Positions 7,396 through 15,354 of a DNA stretch of 64,000 nt are shown here, one piece after another; position 1 is the stretch's first letter, and each line of letters begins with the position of its first letter. Below the pieces are notes generated by a model, which saw only the letters and a program-made list of their open reading frames with translations, had not been told where the DNA came from and did not search any database. A program made the translations under genes and the position numbers. This stretch comes from Hamadaea sp. (GTDB taxonomy: Bacteria > Actinomycetota > Actinomycetes > Mycobacteriales > Micromonosporaceae), in contig NZ_JABFVK010000025.1 in the NCBI RefSeq assembly GCF_013362815.1, positions 62,001 through 126,000 of the forward strand, in the 5' to 3' direction.

Positions 7396-7977
7396 CTAGT
7401 CGTGCGGGTCCATGGGCGTCCAGCTGACGACCTTGTCGAGCCATTGGCGGTACGCCGACGCGAACGGCTCGGTGCCGTCGGCCAGCGCGGTTTCGAGATG
7501 TCGGGCCGCCGCCCAGGCCTGCTCGACGAGGACCGCCGGGTACGCGAACTGCTCCCGATGCTCCTCGAACTCCTCGGTGTCGACGAGCAGGACGGCACCG
7601 GACTCACGGCGGCGTTTGACGTCGAGGTCGAGATCGGCGAGCACTACCCGGTCGGCGATCCACTCCGCCGGAGTGGTGATGTCGCAGTAGACCTCGCTGC
7701 CCTGAGGTGGCGGATTGAACATGGCCGTCCACCAGGCGTTCTCGGGGACGAGCAGGACCCAGGGACGTTCGAGTACGCGTCCGGAGTCGGCCACCGTCCC
7801 CGGCAGTACGCCCAGCCACCGGCCGTAGTCGTCGGAACCCAGCAGGACGGCGGGATAACCCCGATGGGGTGAACCGTCGTACTTGGAGATCTCCACCCGG
7901 ACCCGGTCACCGGTATGCGCGACCGCCACGGGCAGGTGGCGATCGTCCAGCGGCGGCATGTCGAGCTGCTCGTCCAT
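7396..7977 (-). CDS. DUF402 (FomD-like) domain protein
   Basis: 193 residues. The DUF402 core is seen from about residue 70: RPWVLLVPENAWWTAMF, then EVYCDIT and DLDLDVKR, whose Asp residues form the divalent-metal site, then LLVDTEEFEEHRE. Members hydrolyse nucleoside or other phosphoester bonds; the substrate here is unknown. The TAG stop lies in the CTAG target of the MITE-like element, so the last codon or stop may have been set by that insertion. Divergent from the DinG-like helicase gene with 171 bp between. Confidence 0.82.
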   Translation of the reverse strand: MDEQLDMPPLDDRHLPVAVAHTGDRVRVEISKYDGSPHRGYPAVLLGSDDYGRWLGVLPGTVADSGRVLERPWVLLVPENAWWTAMFNPPPQGSEVYCDITTPAEWIADRVVLADLDLDVKRRRESGAVLLVDTEEFEEHREQFAYPAVLVEQAWAAARHLETALADGTEPFASAYRQWLDKVVSWTPMDPHD

Positions 7978-8148
7978 CGCTTGCCCATCCTGTCATACGC
8001 CGACACGCCTTGCGCTCCGCTCGGCCGTCCGCCCCGGACCCGCTCGCGCATGGTGCAACGGCGCATAAGGGCCGCGCGCTTGGGGGCCGTCCGCTTACGG
8101 GCCGTGTGCGGAGGCGGACTTGTCGGCCCGGACCGCTAGGGTCGTCAC

Positions 8149-10284
8149 GTGACCCGACGGAAGGCAGCCACCGCAGAAGAGATCCTGGCCGCCGCGGTCG
8201 GCGCGGTCCCCGGCGGCTCGGCCCGCCCCGGTCAGGAGGCGATGACCTCGGCGATCGCCGATTCCCTGCGGACTGGGGAGCATCTGCTGGTCCAGGCCGG
8301 GACCGGCACCGGCAAGTCCCTGGCGTACCTGTCGCCGGCGTTGACTGTGGACGGCCCGGTCGTGATCTCGACGGCCACCCTCGCGTTGCAGTCCCAGTTG
8401 GTCGATCATGATCTGCCCCGGCTCGCCGAGGCGGTCCGGCCCTTGCTGGGCCGGGAGCCGACCTTCGCCGTGCTCAAGGGCCGCCATCACTATCTGTGCG
8501 TCGCCAAGCTTGAACACGCCGGGGACGCCGAAGACGAGCCACAGGGCGGACTTTTCGATGTCGTCGCGGATCGCTCGAACCGGCGAGGACTCGAGCCGGG
8601 AGGACGGGCTGCGGCGACCTCGGATGGCACGGTCACCGCTGCCGACACCGGTCCGGCGAAGACGAAGACGGTCTGGATCGGTGAGGCCGGGCGGCTCGGC
8701 AAGCAGTTCGAGCGCCTGCGGGACTGGGCGGCGAAGACCGACACCGGCGACCGCGACGAACTCGACCCCGGCGTCGACGACGTCATCTGGCGGCAAGTCA
8801 GCATGCCGGCTCGGGAGTGCGTCGGGGCGAGCCGCTGCCCCTACGGCCAGGAGTGTTTCGCCGAGGCGTCCCGGGCCCGCGCTCGCGAGGCCGACCTGGT
8901 CGTCACCAACCATTCGCTGCTCGCCGTCGACATGATGGCCGGGCGTCAGATCGTGCCGCCGCACAAGCTTCTGATCATCGACGAGGCGCACGAACTCGCC
9001 GACCGGGTGTCCAGTGCGACACAGGCGGAGCTGACCGCTGAGGCGGTCGATCGGACCGCCCGAGCCTCGCGCTCCTTCATCGAGCCGGAGGACCACGCCT
9101 CGCTGCAAGAGGCGGCTGACGCACTGACGCTGGGGCTGGTCGAGACGCCGCCCGGTCGGTTGCAGAGCGGCTTGCCGAACGTGCTGCACGAGGCCTGCAC
9201 GCTGATCGACGGCGCCACGAGCCGGGCCCTCCGGCAGATCGGTGAGGTCAAGGCCGACGACTCGGACCCGGTCCGCAAGCAGCAGGCGAAGGCCACCCTG
9301 ACCGAACTCAACACCACGGCGCAACGGCTCCTCGCGGCCGCCGACTACGACGTGGCCTGGGTCGAGCACGAGCCGCGCCGGGCCCTGGTGGTCGCGCCGT
9401 TGTCGGTGGCGGGCCTGCTGGCCGAGAAGCTCTACGAGGAGCGGACGGTCGTGGCGACCTCGGCCACCCTGACGCTGGGCGGCACCTTCGAACCGGTCGC
9501 CCGCTCGCTGGGACTGATCGCCAAGACGCCGGCCGCGCCCGACGCCGCCGCGAAGGCTCCGCTCGGCACGCTGCCCGCCAAGGCGGAGAAGCCGCCGGCC
9601 GAACACAATGAACTGCCGTGGACCTCGTTGGACGTCGGATCCCCGTTCGACTACGGCAAGCAGGGCATCCTCTACGTCGCCGCGCACCTGCCCCGCCCGG
9701 CCGCGTCCGGGCTGCCCGACGCGGCCGCGGAGGAGTTGCTCGCCCTGATCGACGCGCTCGGCGGGCGTACGCTCGGGCTGTTCAGCTCCCGGCGAGCCGC
9801 CCAGCAGGCCGCCGAGCTGGTACGCATGAAGACCGACTTCACCGTGCTCCTCCAGGGCGATGAAGCCCTCCCCCTGCTCGTACGCAAATTCCGCGCGGAC
9901 AAGGCGAGCTGCCTCTTCGGTGTCATGTCGCTGTGGCAGGGCGTGGACGTGCCCGGCGACGCCTGCCAGCTCGTCGTGATCGACCGGCTGCCGTTCCCGC
10001 GGCCCGACGAGCCGCTCGCGGCGGCCCGGAGCGCCGCGGTGGACGACGTCGGCGGCTCCGGCTTCGCCTCCGTCAGCGTGCCGATCGCCGCGGTACGCCT
10101 GGCGCAGGGCGTCGGCCGATTGATCCGGTCCACCTCGGACAAGGGCGTCGTGGCGGTGCTGGACTCCCGGCTGGAGACCGCCCGGAGCTACGGCGGCTTC
10201 CTCCGCAAGAGCCTGCCGCCGTTCTGGTACACGACCAAACGGGAAGTCGCCCTCGGCGCGCTCAAGCGTCTCGCGGCCGACTAG
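8149..10284 (+). CDS. DinG/XPD-type ATP-dependent DNA helicase
   Basis: 711 residues of the superfamily 2 iron-sulfur helicases. Walker A is AGTGTGKSLAY (about 50-60), the DEAH box is LLIIDEAHELAD, and the C-terminal motif VI region is AVRLAQGVGRLIRS. Four cysteines between motifs I and II (HYLC, then ECVGASRC and QEC) form the expected Fe-S cluster site, followed by NHSLL. Such helicases unwind 5'-3' and clear replication and repair intermediates. The GTG start sits 6 nt after TAGGGT (8137-8142), indicating a leaderless transcript. Confidence 0.93.
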   Translation: MTRRKAATAEEILAAAVGAVPGGSARPGQEAMTSAIADSLRTGEHLLVQAGTGTGKSLAYLSPALTVDGPVVISTATLALQSQLVDHDLPRLAEAVRPLLGREPTFAVLKGRHHYLCVAKLEHAGDAEDEPQGGLFDVVADRSNRRGLEPGGRAAATSDGTVTAADTGPAKTKTVWIGEAGRLGKQFERLRDWAAKTDTGDRDELDPGVDDVIWRQVSMPARECVGASRCPYGQECFAEASRARAREADLVVTNHSLLAVDMMAGRQIVPPHKLLIIDEAHELADRVSSATQAELTAEAVDRTARASRSFIEPEDHASLQEAADALTLGLVETPPGRLQSGLPNVLHEACTLIDGATSRALRQIGEVKADDSDPVRKQQAKATLTELNTTAQRLLAAADYDVAWVEHEPRRALVVAPLSVAGLLAEKLYEERTVVATSATLTLGGTFEPVARSLGLIAKTPAAPDAAAKAPLGTLPAKAEKPPAEHNELPWTSLDVGSPFDYGKQGILYVAAHLPRPAASGLPDAAAEELLALIDALGGRTLGLFSSRRAAQQAAELVRMKTDFTVLLQGDEALPLLVRKFRADKASCLFGVMSLWQGVDVPGDACQLVVIDRLPFPRPDEPLAAARSAAVDDVGGSGFASVSVPIAAVRLAQGVGRLIRSTSDKGVVAVLDSRLETARSYGGFLRKSLPPFWYTTKREVALGALKRLAAD

Positions 10285-10368
10285 CGCGACCGGCCGACTA
10301 GCGCGACGCGTAGGGCTCCTAGCGACAGCCCGAACGTCGTCGCCCCGTCCACGACTCAGTCGGCTCGG

Positions 10369-10707
10369 CTAGAGGTAGAGGCCGGTGCCGTTCTCCTCGA
10401 TCCGGGTCGCCGCGACGGCGTGGACGTCGCGTTCCCGAAGCAGGATGTAGTCGCGGCCGTGCAGTTCGACCTCGGAGCGGTCGTCCGGGTCGAACAGGAC
10501 GCGATCGCCGGTCACGATCGAGCGGACGTTGGGGCCGACCGCGACGGCGGTCGCCCACGCGAGCCGGTGTGCGACCGAGGCGGTCGCGGGGATCACGATG
10601 CCGGCCGCGGAGAGACGTTCGCCGTCGCCGGATTCCATGCGGACCAGTACGCGGTCCAGCAGGAGACGGATGGGGAGGCCGGAGTCGGTCTGACTTGCTG
10701 CGCTCAC
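10369..10707 (-). CDS. Orphan GroES-like (Cpn10 domain) protein
   Basis: 112 residues with a Cpn10 fold: LPIRLLLDRVLVRME, SAAGIVIPATA where the GroES mobile loop and roof would be, VGDRVLFDP as GDRVLF, then VELHGRDYILLRERDVHAV. It is not next to groEL (20 kb away) and lacks the strict GroES mobile-loop sequence, so it is a paralogue of unknown partner rather than the main GroES. GTG start; TAGCGT lies 8 nt upstream. Confidence 0.75.
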   Translation of the reverse strand: MSAASQTDSGLPIRLLLDRVLVRMESGDGERLSAAGIVIPATASVAHRLAWATAVAVGPNVRSIVTGDRVLFDPDDRSEVELHGRDYILLRERDVHAVAATRIEENGTGLYL

Positions 10708-10762
10708 GGTCAGGCACGCTACCGGACCGCCTACGGCGGCTGTCGGCCACCGCCAGCCTTGC

Positions 10763-10844
10763 GTCGATCAGGGCCCTGGGGAGTCGATCAGGGCGCTCGG
10801 GCCACGACACGCCGGGTGATCACGCCCGATAGTTCATGATCGCG
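10763..10844. repeat. Degenerate family A intergenic repeat
   Basis: It has the family core CGACACGCCG (10804-10813) between GATCAGGGCGC and TAGTTCATGATC, in the same order as the copy at 15247-15307. A second GATCAGGG lies just outside. The arms no longer match well, so this is a decayed copy. It sits between the GroES-like gene and the AI-2E gene. Confidence 0.5.
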
Positions 10845-10978
10845 CAGAAAGAACGGGGGGGGAAGCCCCGAAGTACGGGTGGGCCGGGGAGATGGGTGTA
10901 TTCCCGGATGCCGGGCGAGCGGCGGCCGGTTACGGTAAGACCGGCCAACGTGCTCAAACGGGCGGCAGGAGGTGCGCT

Positions 10979-12250
10979 TTGGGGCGGTTCGAGCAGGCCC
11001 GGGCCAACATCAAGAGGGCCTACGAGGCCGGGCGGGCCAGTGTGCGCGCCCGCCGCACCCAGCATCCTGACCAGACCGAGGAGGTAGCCGTGGCCGACCC
11101 CGATCCGACCACGCCCGAGGTCGTGCACAGCAGCACGTCCAGTCGCGACGATCAAGAGGTGCCGGTCGGTCTGCGCGTCGCGTCCGCCTGGGGCTGGCGC
11201 ATCGTGATCCTCGGCATCATCGTGTACTTCGCGTTGAAGCTGATCGACACGCTGTCCCACCTGATCATCCCGCTGGTCATCGCATTGCTGCTCAGCGCGC
11301 TGCTGGGCTCGTTCGTCGGGGTGCTGTCCCGCTTCCTGCCCCGTTCCCTGGCGACTGCGATCGTCGTGTTGCTCGGCATCGGCGCGGTGGCCGGCGTACT
11401 GACGATCGTGATCACTCAGTTCGTCGACAACATCCCACAGGTCGCCGACAACACGACCAAGGGTGTCAACGACATCCGCGACTGGCTGAAGGAAGGCCCG
11501 CTCGGGCTCACCAACGAGCAGCTCACCTCGTTCGCCAAGCAGCTGCAGACCTTCCTGAACGACAACAAGGACAAGCTCACCAGCAGCGCCGTCGCCACCG
11601 CGTCGACCACCGTGGAGGCTTTGACCGGCCTGTTCCTGGTGCTTTTCTCGCTGTTCTTCTTCCTCCGCGACGGCGACGTCATCTGGCGCTTCTTCGTGGG
11701 GATCATGCCCCCGGCCACCCGCGAGGCGGTTGACTACTCCGGCCGGGCCGCTTGGCACACGCTGGTCTCCTACGTCCGGGCCACCGTCCTGGTCGCCTTC
11801 ATCGACGCCATCGGCATCGGCATCGGCCTCTGGATTCTCAAGGTGCCGCTGGCGTTCCCGCTGGCCGCCCTGGTCTTCCTGTTCGCCTTCATCCCGATCA
11901 TCGGGGCGACCGTGTCCGGCGCGGTGGCCGTGCTCATCGCCGGGGTCAACAACGGCTGGATCACCGCACTCATCGTGCTCGCCATCGTCATCGGCGTACA
12001 GCAGCTCGAAGGGCACGTGCTGCAACCGCTGATCATGGGCAAGGCGGTCGCCATCCACCCGCTCGCCGTCATCGCGGCGATCGCCGGTGGCCTCGCGCTC
12101 GCCGGGATCATCGGCGCGCTGATCGCGGTGCCGCTGGTCGCGATGTTCAACACCGGCATTCGCGCGCTGATCGGCCGGCGCAAGCAGATCGAGGCCAATC
12201 TCCGCGAGGAGTCGGCTCAACAGGAGGCGGAGGGCGCGGCGCCCGCGTGA
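10979..12250 (+). CDS. AI-2E family (TqsA/YdiK-type) membrane transporter
   Basis: About 423 residues with seven or eight membrane segments. The cluster of helices after VGLRVASAWGWR, the long loop of about 90 residues, and the C-terminal FIPIIGATVSGAVAVLIA with GHVLQPLIMGKAV and LAGIIGALIAVPL are the AI-2E transporter pattern. Members export small molecules or exchange Na+/H+; the autoinducer-2 role is not general. I chose TTG 10979 because AGGAGG ends 6 nt before it and the segment FEQARANIKRAYEAGRASV looks coding. GTG 11090 also has a GAGGAGG 5 nt upstream and remains possible. Confidence 0.85.
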   Translation: MGRFEQARANIKRAYEAGRASVRARRTQHPDQTEEVAVADPDPTTPEVVHSSTSSRDDQEVPVGLRVASAWGWRIVILGIIVYFALKLIDTLSHLIIPLVIALLLSALLGSFVGVLSRFLPRSLATAIVVLLGIGAVAGVLTIVITQFVDNIPQVADNTTKGVNDIRDWLKEGPLGLTNEQLTSFAKQLQTFLNDNKDKLTSSAVATASTTVEALTGLFLVLFSLFFFLRDGDVIWRFFVGIMPPATREAVDYSGRAAWHTLVSYVRATVLVAFIDAIGIGIGLWILKVPLAFPLAALVFLFAFIPIIGATVSGAVAVLIAGVNNGWITALIVLAIVIGVQQLEGHVLQPLIMGKAVAIHPLAVIAAIAGGLALAGIIGALIAVPLVAMFNTGIRALIGRRKQIEANLREESAQQEAEGAAPA

Positions 12251-12251
12251 C

Positions 12252-13667
12252 TCACCGTCGCCAAGGGCCCCAGGCCGGCGGCGGCGGGGGCATGAGCACG
12301 GGAATCGGCACCACCGGCTCCGGTGGGGCCGGCACCGTCCGCGTCTGTCCATCCGGGAAGGTCAACTCGTACGCCGTACCAGTCCACCGGGCCGGTGGCG
12401 TCTGCGGGTCGCGCCCGACGTACACCTGGCGCGCCGTGCTGATCTGATCGAGGAGGGCCCGCTCCTCTTCCCGCGCCTTGTACTGCTGTTCGGGCGTACG
12501 GTCGAGGCCGCGCTCGATCCCGTCGCGGACCAGGGCGAGCCGGGTGGCGGCGAACTGGAAGACGCTCATCGCCTTGCGCCCGGGGTCGCCCGCGACTCGC
12601 TTGGCCCAGGTGCGGGCGGCGTGCCGGCGGCCGAGCGAGGCCAACGCCGCGACCTCGGGCGGGCTGAGCCACCCGGCCTGCACGTACGCCGGGAGCGCCC
12701 GGACGGTGATCCGCCCCTCGTGGGATCGCAGCCAGAGGGCGAACGCGACCATGGCCAGGAAGATCGGCATCTCCAGGGCGAAGTAGCCGTAGAGGACCAG
12801 GATCGTCTGCCCGGTCGCGGCGGCGATCGTGGGGATCAGGTTCCACGTGCCGTGCAGCATCATCGCGACGAGGAGTCCGGCGATCGGGGCGAGCCAGCGC
12901 ACCAGCGGACTCGCCGTACGCGCGGCGACGCCGATGCCGACGCCGGTCATCGAGGTGAACAGCGGATGGGCGAACGCCGAGAACAGCACGCGAACCAGGA
13001 ACGTCGCGAAGAGCATCTGCAGCCCGGTGTTGACGCCGTATTCCTCACTGCCTGCGGCGTACGCGTGACCGCCGAGGTAGAGGATGTTCTCCGTCATGGC
13101 GAACCCGGTGGCGGACAGTCCGCAGTAGACGATGCCGTCGGTGATCCCCGAGATCTCCCGCCGCCGCAGCCAGAGCAGCAACAGTGGAGCGGCCGCCTTG
13201 CTCAGCTCCTCGATGAACGGCGCGACGACGACCGCCACGACGCCGTCGGAGATCCCGTTGCGCTCGAAGAGCAGGGAGCTGAACGTGTTGACGGCCAGCG
13301 CGATCGCAGTCGCCACGACCGCGCCCCAGGCGAAGCAGACCACCAGCGCCCAGGTGGGCTCGGGTTCGTAGCGATCGAGCCACAGAAAGCAGGCGACCAG
13401 GACTGGCACCGGCAGGATCGCCGCCGCCAGGCCGACCAGCAGCGCTTCGATCCCGTAGTTGTAGCCCAGGAAGATCAGCATGCCGATGGCGAAGATCGCG
13501 AAGAACAGGATCACGCCGCCGAGCGTCACCGGCCGCTTCCAGCGTTGCCACCCACTCGGGCGCAGCTGTGCGGGCGGCAGACCACCCGAGGCCGGCCATC
13601 CCACGGGCTGAGCCGGGGCGGGTGTCGGTTCGCTGTGGGGTATCCCACTCGGCGGGAACTCGGACAT
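12252..13667 (-). CDS. PrsW-family intramembrane metalloprotease
   Basis: About 471 residues. A Pro-rich N-terminal tail precedes about eight membrane helices, followed by a soluble C-terminal region of roughly 120 residues. The PrsW motifs are present: APFIEELSKA (EExxK), FAMTENILYLGG (ExxxY), FAHPLFTS and MLHGTWN, which supply Glu and His metal ligands. PrsW in Bacillus cleaves an anti-sigma factor; the target here is unknown. ATG 13667 is preferred by the usual MSEF-type start; a GTG at 13685 is also in frame. Convergent with the AI-2E gene, with 1 bp between. Confidence 0.87.
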   Translation of the reverse strand: MSEFPPSGIPHSEPTPAPAQPVGWPASGGLPPAQLRPSGWQRWKRPVTLGGVILFFAIFAIGMLIFLGYNYGIEALLVGLAAAILPVPVLVACFLWLDRYEPEPTWALVVCFAWGAVVATAIALAVNTFSSLLFERNGISDGVVAVVVAPFIEELSKAAAPLLLLWLRRREISGITDGIVYCGLSATGFAMTENILYLGGHAYAAGSEEYGVNTGLQMLFATFLVRVLFSAFAHPLFTSMTGVGIGVAARTASPLVRWLAPIAGLLVAMMLHGTWNLIPTIAAATGQTILVLYGYFALEMPIFLAMVAFALWLRSHEGRITVRALPAYVQAGWLSPPEVAALASLGRRHAARTWAKRVAGDPGRKAMSVFQFAATRLALVRDGIERGLDRTPEQQYKAREEERALLDQISTARQVYVGRDPQTPPARWTGTAYELTFPDGQTRTVPAPPEPVVPIPVLMPPPPPAWGPWRR

Positions 13668-13701
13668 GCAACGCAGCTTACCCACGCTATCGTGTGGATC
13701 A

Positions 13702-13820
13702 GGTCACGAGTGACGGCATCAAGCCCCGGCTAGCCGTCCGGCAACCCTCCTATCTGCGGTGGGGTGCCCCGGGTGATGACCCGGCCTCGCTCGACGAACG
13801 CGCGAGGCAAGCGCGGACCC
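13702..13820 (+). ncRNA. SAM-IV riboswitch
   Basis: The segment follows the actinobacterial SAM-IV sequence closely: GGTCACGAGTGACGGC, TCAAGCCCCGGC, CCGGCAACCCTCC, GCGGTGGGGTGCCCCGGGTGA, GATGACC, and a terminal GGCAAGCGCGGACC. The P1 stem pairs GGTCA (13702) with TGACC, and the pseudoknot and core elements are in the known order. SAM-IV is found almost only in Actinomycetales and represses sulfur genes when S-adenosylmethionine is high. The next gene is a cysteine-desulfurase-like enzyme. Confidence 0.93.
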
Positions 13821-13837
13821 CGTTCCCTGGTCGAGCA

Positions 13838-13858
13838 CCCGGGGTCCCTGGACCCGGG
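13838..13858 (+). promoter_or_regulatory. Hairpin covering the ribosome binding site after SAM-IV
   Basis: CCCGGGGTCC (13838-13847) pairs with GGACCCGGG (13850-13858) with one bulged G. The right arm includes the GGG of the Shine-Dalgarno GGGAGGG (13856-13862), 7 nt before the ATG at 13870. It is a natural expression platform for translational control by the riboswitch. Structure seen; switching inferred. Confidence 0.5.
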
Positions 13859-13869
13859 AGGGCATTGCC

Positions 13870-15165
13870 ATGACCGCTGTACTCGACGCTCCCTGTCAGG
13901 TCGCCGACCTCACCTCCGTGACGGAGCCCGCAGTTCTCGGCGTACCAGGGCAGATCAATTTGGACTATGCGGCGACCGCGCCCTGTGCGCGGGCGGCGAG
14001 CGACGCGGTCAACGAGATCTTGCCCTGGTACGCGAGCGTGCACCGCGGCGCGGGCGCGTTGTCGCAGCGCTGCACGCTGGCCTATGAGCGGGCGCGGCAG
14101 ACGGTCGGCGACTTCGTCGGCGCGCGCGAGGACGACTACGTGATCTTCACCCGGAACACGACGGACGCGCTGAACCTGCTGGCCCACGTGATCCCGGCGG
14201 ACACGCTGGTCGTGACGTTCGCCGGCGAACACCACGCCAACCTGCTGCCCTGGCGGGACTGCCTGCGCCTGCCGGTGCCCGGATCGCCGGGCGCGGCGGT
14301 GCGGTCGCTGGACAGCGCCCTGCGGGTGTTGCGGCAGGGTGCGGACGAACGGCCGCTGCTCGTGAGCGTCACCGGGGCGACGAACGTGACCGGCGAACTG
14401 TGGCCGATCCGCGAACTTTCGCTGGTGGCGCGGCGGCATGGTGCCCGGGTGGCGGTCGACGCCGCCCAGCTCGCCCCGCACCACCCGGTCGACCTCGCCG
14501 ATCTCGGCGCGGACTACCTGGCGTTGTCGGGGCACAAGTTGTACGCACCCTTCGGAGCGGGCGTACTGGTCGGCCGGTCGGACTGGCTGGACGCGGCGAC
14601 GCCCTACCTCGCGGGCGGGGGCGCGAGCGCCAAGGTCGGTGACGCCACCCACGACGTACGCTGGGCGACCGGCCCGGCCCGGCACGAGGCGGGCACTCCG
14701 AACCTGCTCGGCGCGGTCGCGCTCGCCGCCGTGTGCTCGGCTCTCGAAGGCAGCGATCGGGCAGCGCTCGCCGCTCGCGAACAGGCGCTGCTGCATCGGC
14801 TGCGTACCGGGCTTGCCGCCCTCGACGGAGTCGCCGAGCTGCGGATCTTCGCCGAAGACGCACCCCGAGTCGGCATCGTCTCGTTCGCCGTCGCCGGCCG
14901 GGAGTCCGCCGAGATCGCCGCCGGGCTGGCTCGCCGGGGCATCGGCGTACGCGACGGGCTGTTCTGCGCGCATCCGCTCGCTCGCCGTCTGCTCGGCGAG
15001 GCCTCGCAGCGCGCCGGCTGGACGCAGACTCCGGCGACCGCGCTGCGTGCGTCGATCGGCCTCGGCACCACCGGCTCCGACGTCGACGCCTTCCTCACCG
15101 CGCTCACCGCGGTCGTCGCCGCCGCCCCCAGCACCACCCCCACTACCTCCGCCTGCACCCCTTAG
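13870..15165 (+). CDS. Aminotransferase class V / cysteine-desulfurase-like protein
   Basis: 431 residues of fold-type I PLP enzymes. The cofactor Lys is in ALSGHKLYAPFGAG (about 222), preceded by VAVDAAQLAPH for the PLP Asp and His. GIGVRDGLFCAHPL near 355-368 carries a Cys in the place of the SufS/NifS catalytic Cys, so sulfur mobilisation from cysteine is plausible, but cysteine-sulfinate or other lyase activity is possible. The last residues are Thr/Pro-rich. The gene follows a SAM-IV riboswitch and an RBS hairpin, placing it in the SAM/sulfur regulon. The stop is directly followed by a family A repeat. Confidence 0.87.
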   Translation: MTAVLDAPCQVADLTSVTEPAVLGVPGQINLDYAATAPCARAASDAVNEILPWYASVHRGAGALSQRCTLAYERARQTVGDFVGAREDDYVIFTRNTTDALNLLAHVIPADTLVVTFAGEHHANLLPWRDCLRLPVPGSPGAAVRSLDSALRVLRQGADERPLLVSVTGATNVTGELWPIRELSLVARRHGARVAVDAAQLAPHHPVDLADLGADYLALSGHKLYAPFGAGVLVGRSDWLDAATPYLAGGGASAKVGDATHDVRWATGPARHEAGTPNLLGAVALAAVCSALEGSDRAALAAREQALLHRLRTGLAALDGVAELRIFAEDAPRVGIVSFAVAGRESAEIAAGLARRGIGVRDGLFCAHPLARRLLGEASQRAGWTQTPATALRASIGLGTTGSDVDAFLTALTAVVAAAPSTTPTTSACTP

Positions 15166-15308
15166 CGTTGATCATGAACCTAGGGTCCCACCTGTCGGCG
15201 TGTCGCCGCCCCTTCGGCCCTGATCAACGCGGCGTCGCCGCGTAGTCGATCAGGGCGCCCGGGGGCTCGACACGCCGTCGAGGCGGACCCTAGGTTCATG
15301 ATCAACGC
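15166..15308. repeat. Family A repeat, double inverted copy
   Basis: Two 60-64-bp units face each other. Unit 1 (15166-15229) starts CGTTGATCATGAACCTAGGG and contains GGCGTGTCG; unit 2 (15247-15307) is the inverse with CGACACGCC and ends TTCATGATCAACG. The outer 23 bp arms are perfect inverted repeats. It begins at the base after the stop of the desulfurase gene and ends 46 bp before the FUSC gene start. Confidence 0.9.
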
Positions 15309-15354
15309 GGGAGTTCGGGGTCGGTGCGGGCGGACGAAAAGGTAGCGTTCGGAC

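Noticed and set aside
8095-9687. Long open frame antisense to the DinG-like helicase
   Set aside because: Shadow of a well-supported helicase gene; Arg/Gly/Leu-rich with no motif.
11090-12250. Shorter AI-2E gene model from GTG 11090
   Set aside because: It has a good RBS, but the 37 codons upstream look coding and TTG 10979 also has AGGAGG; kept as an alternative.
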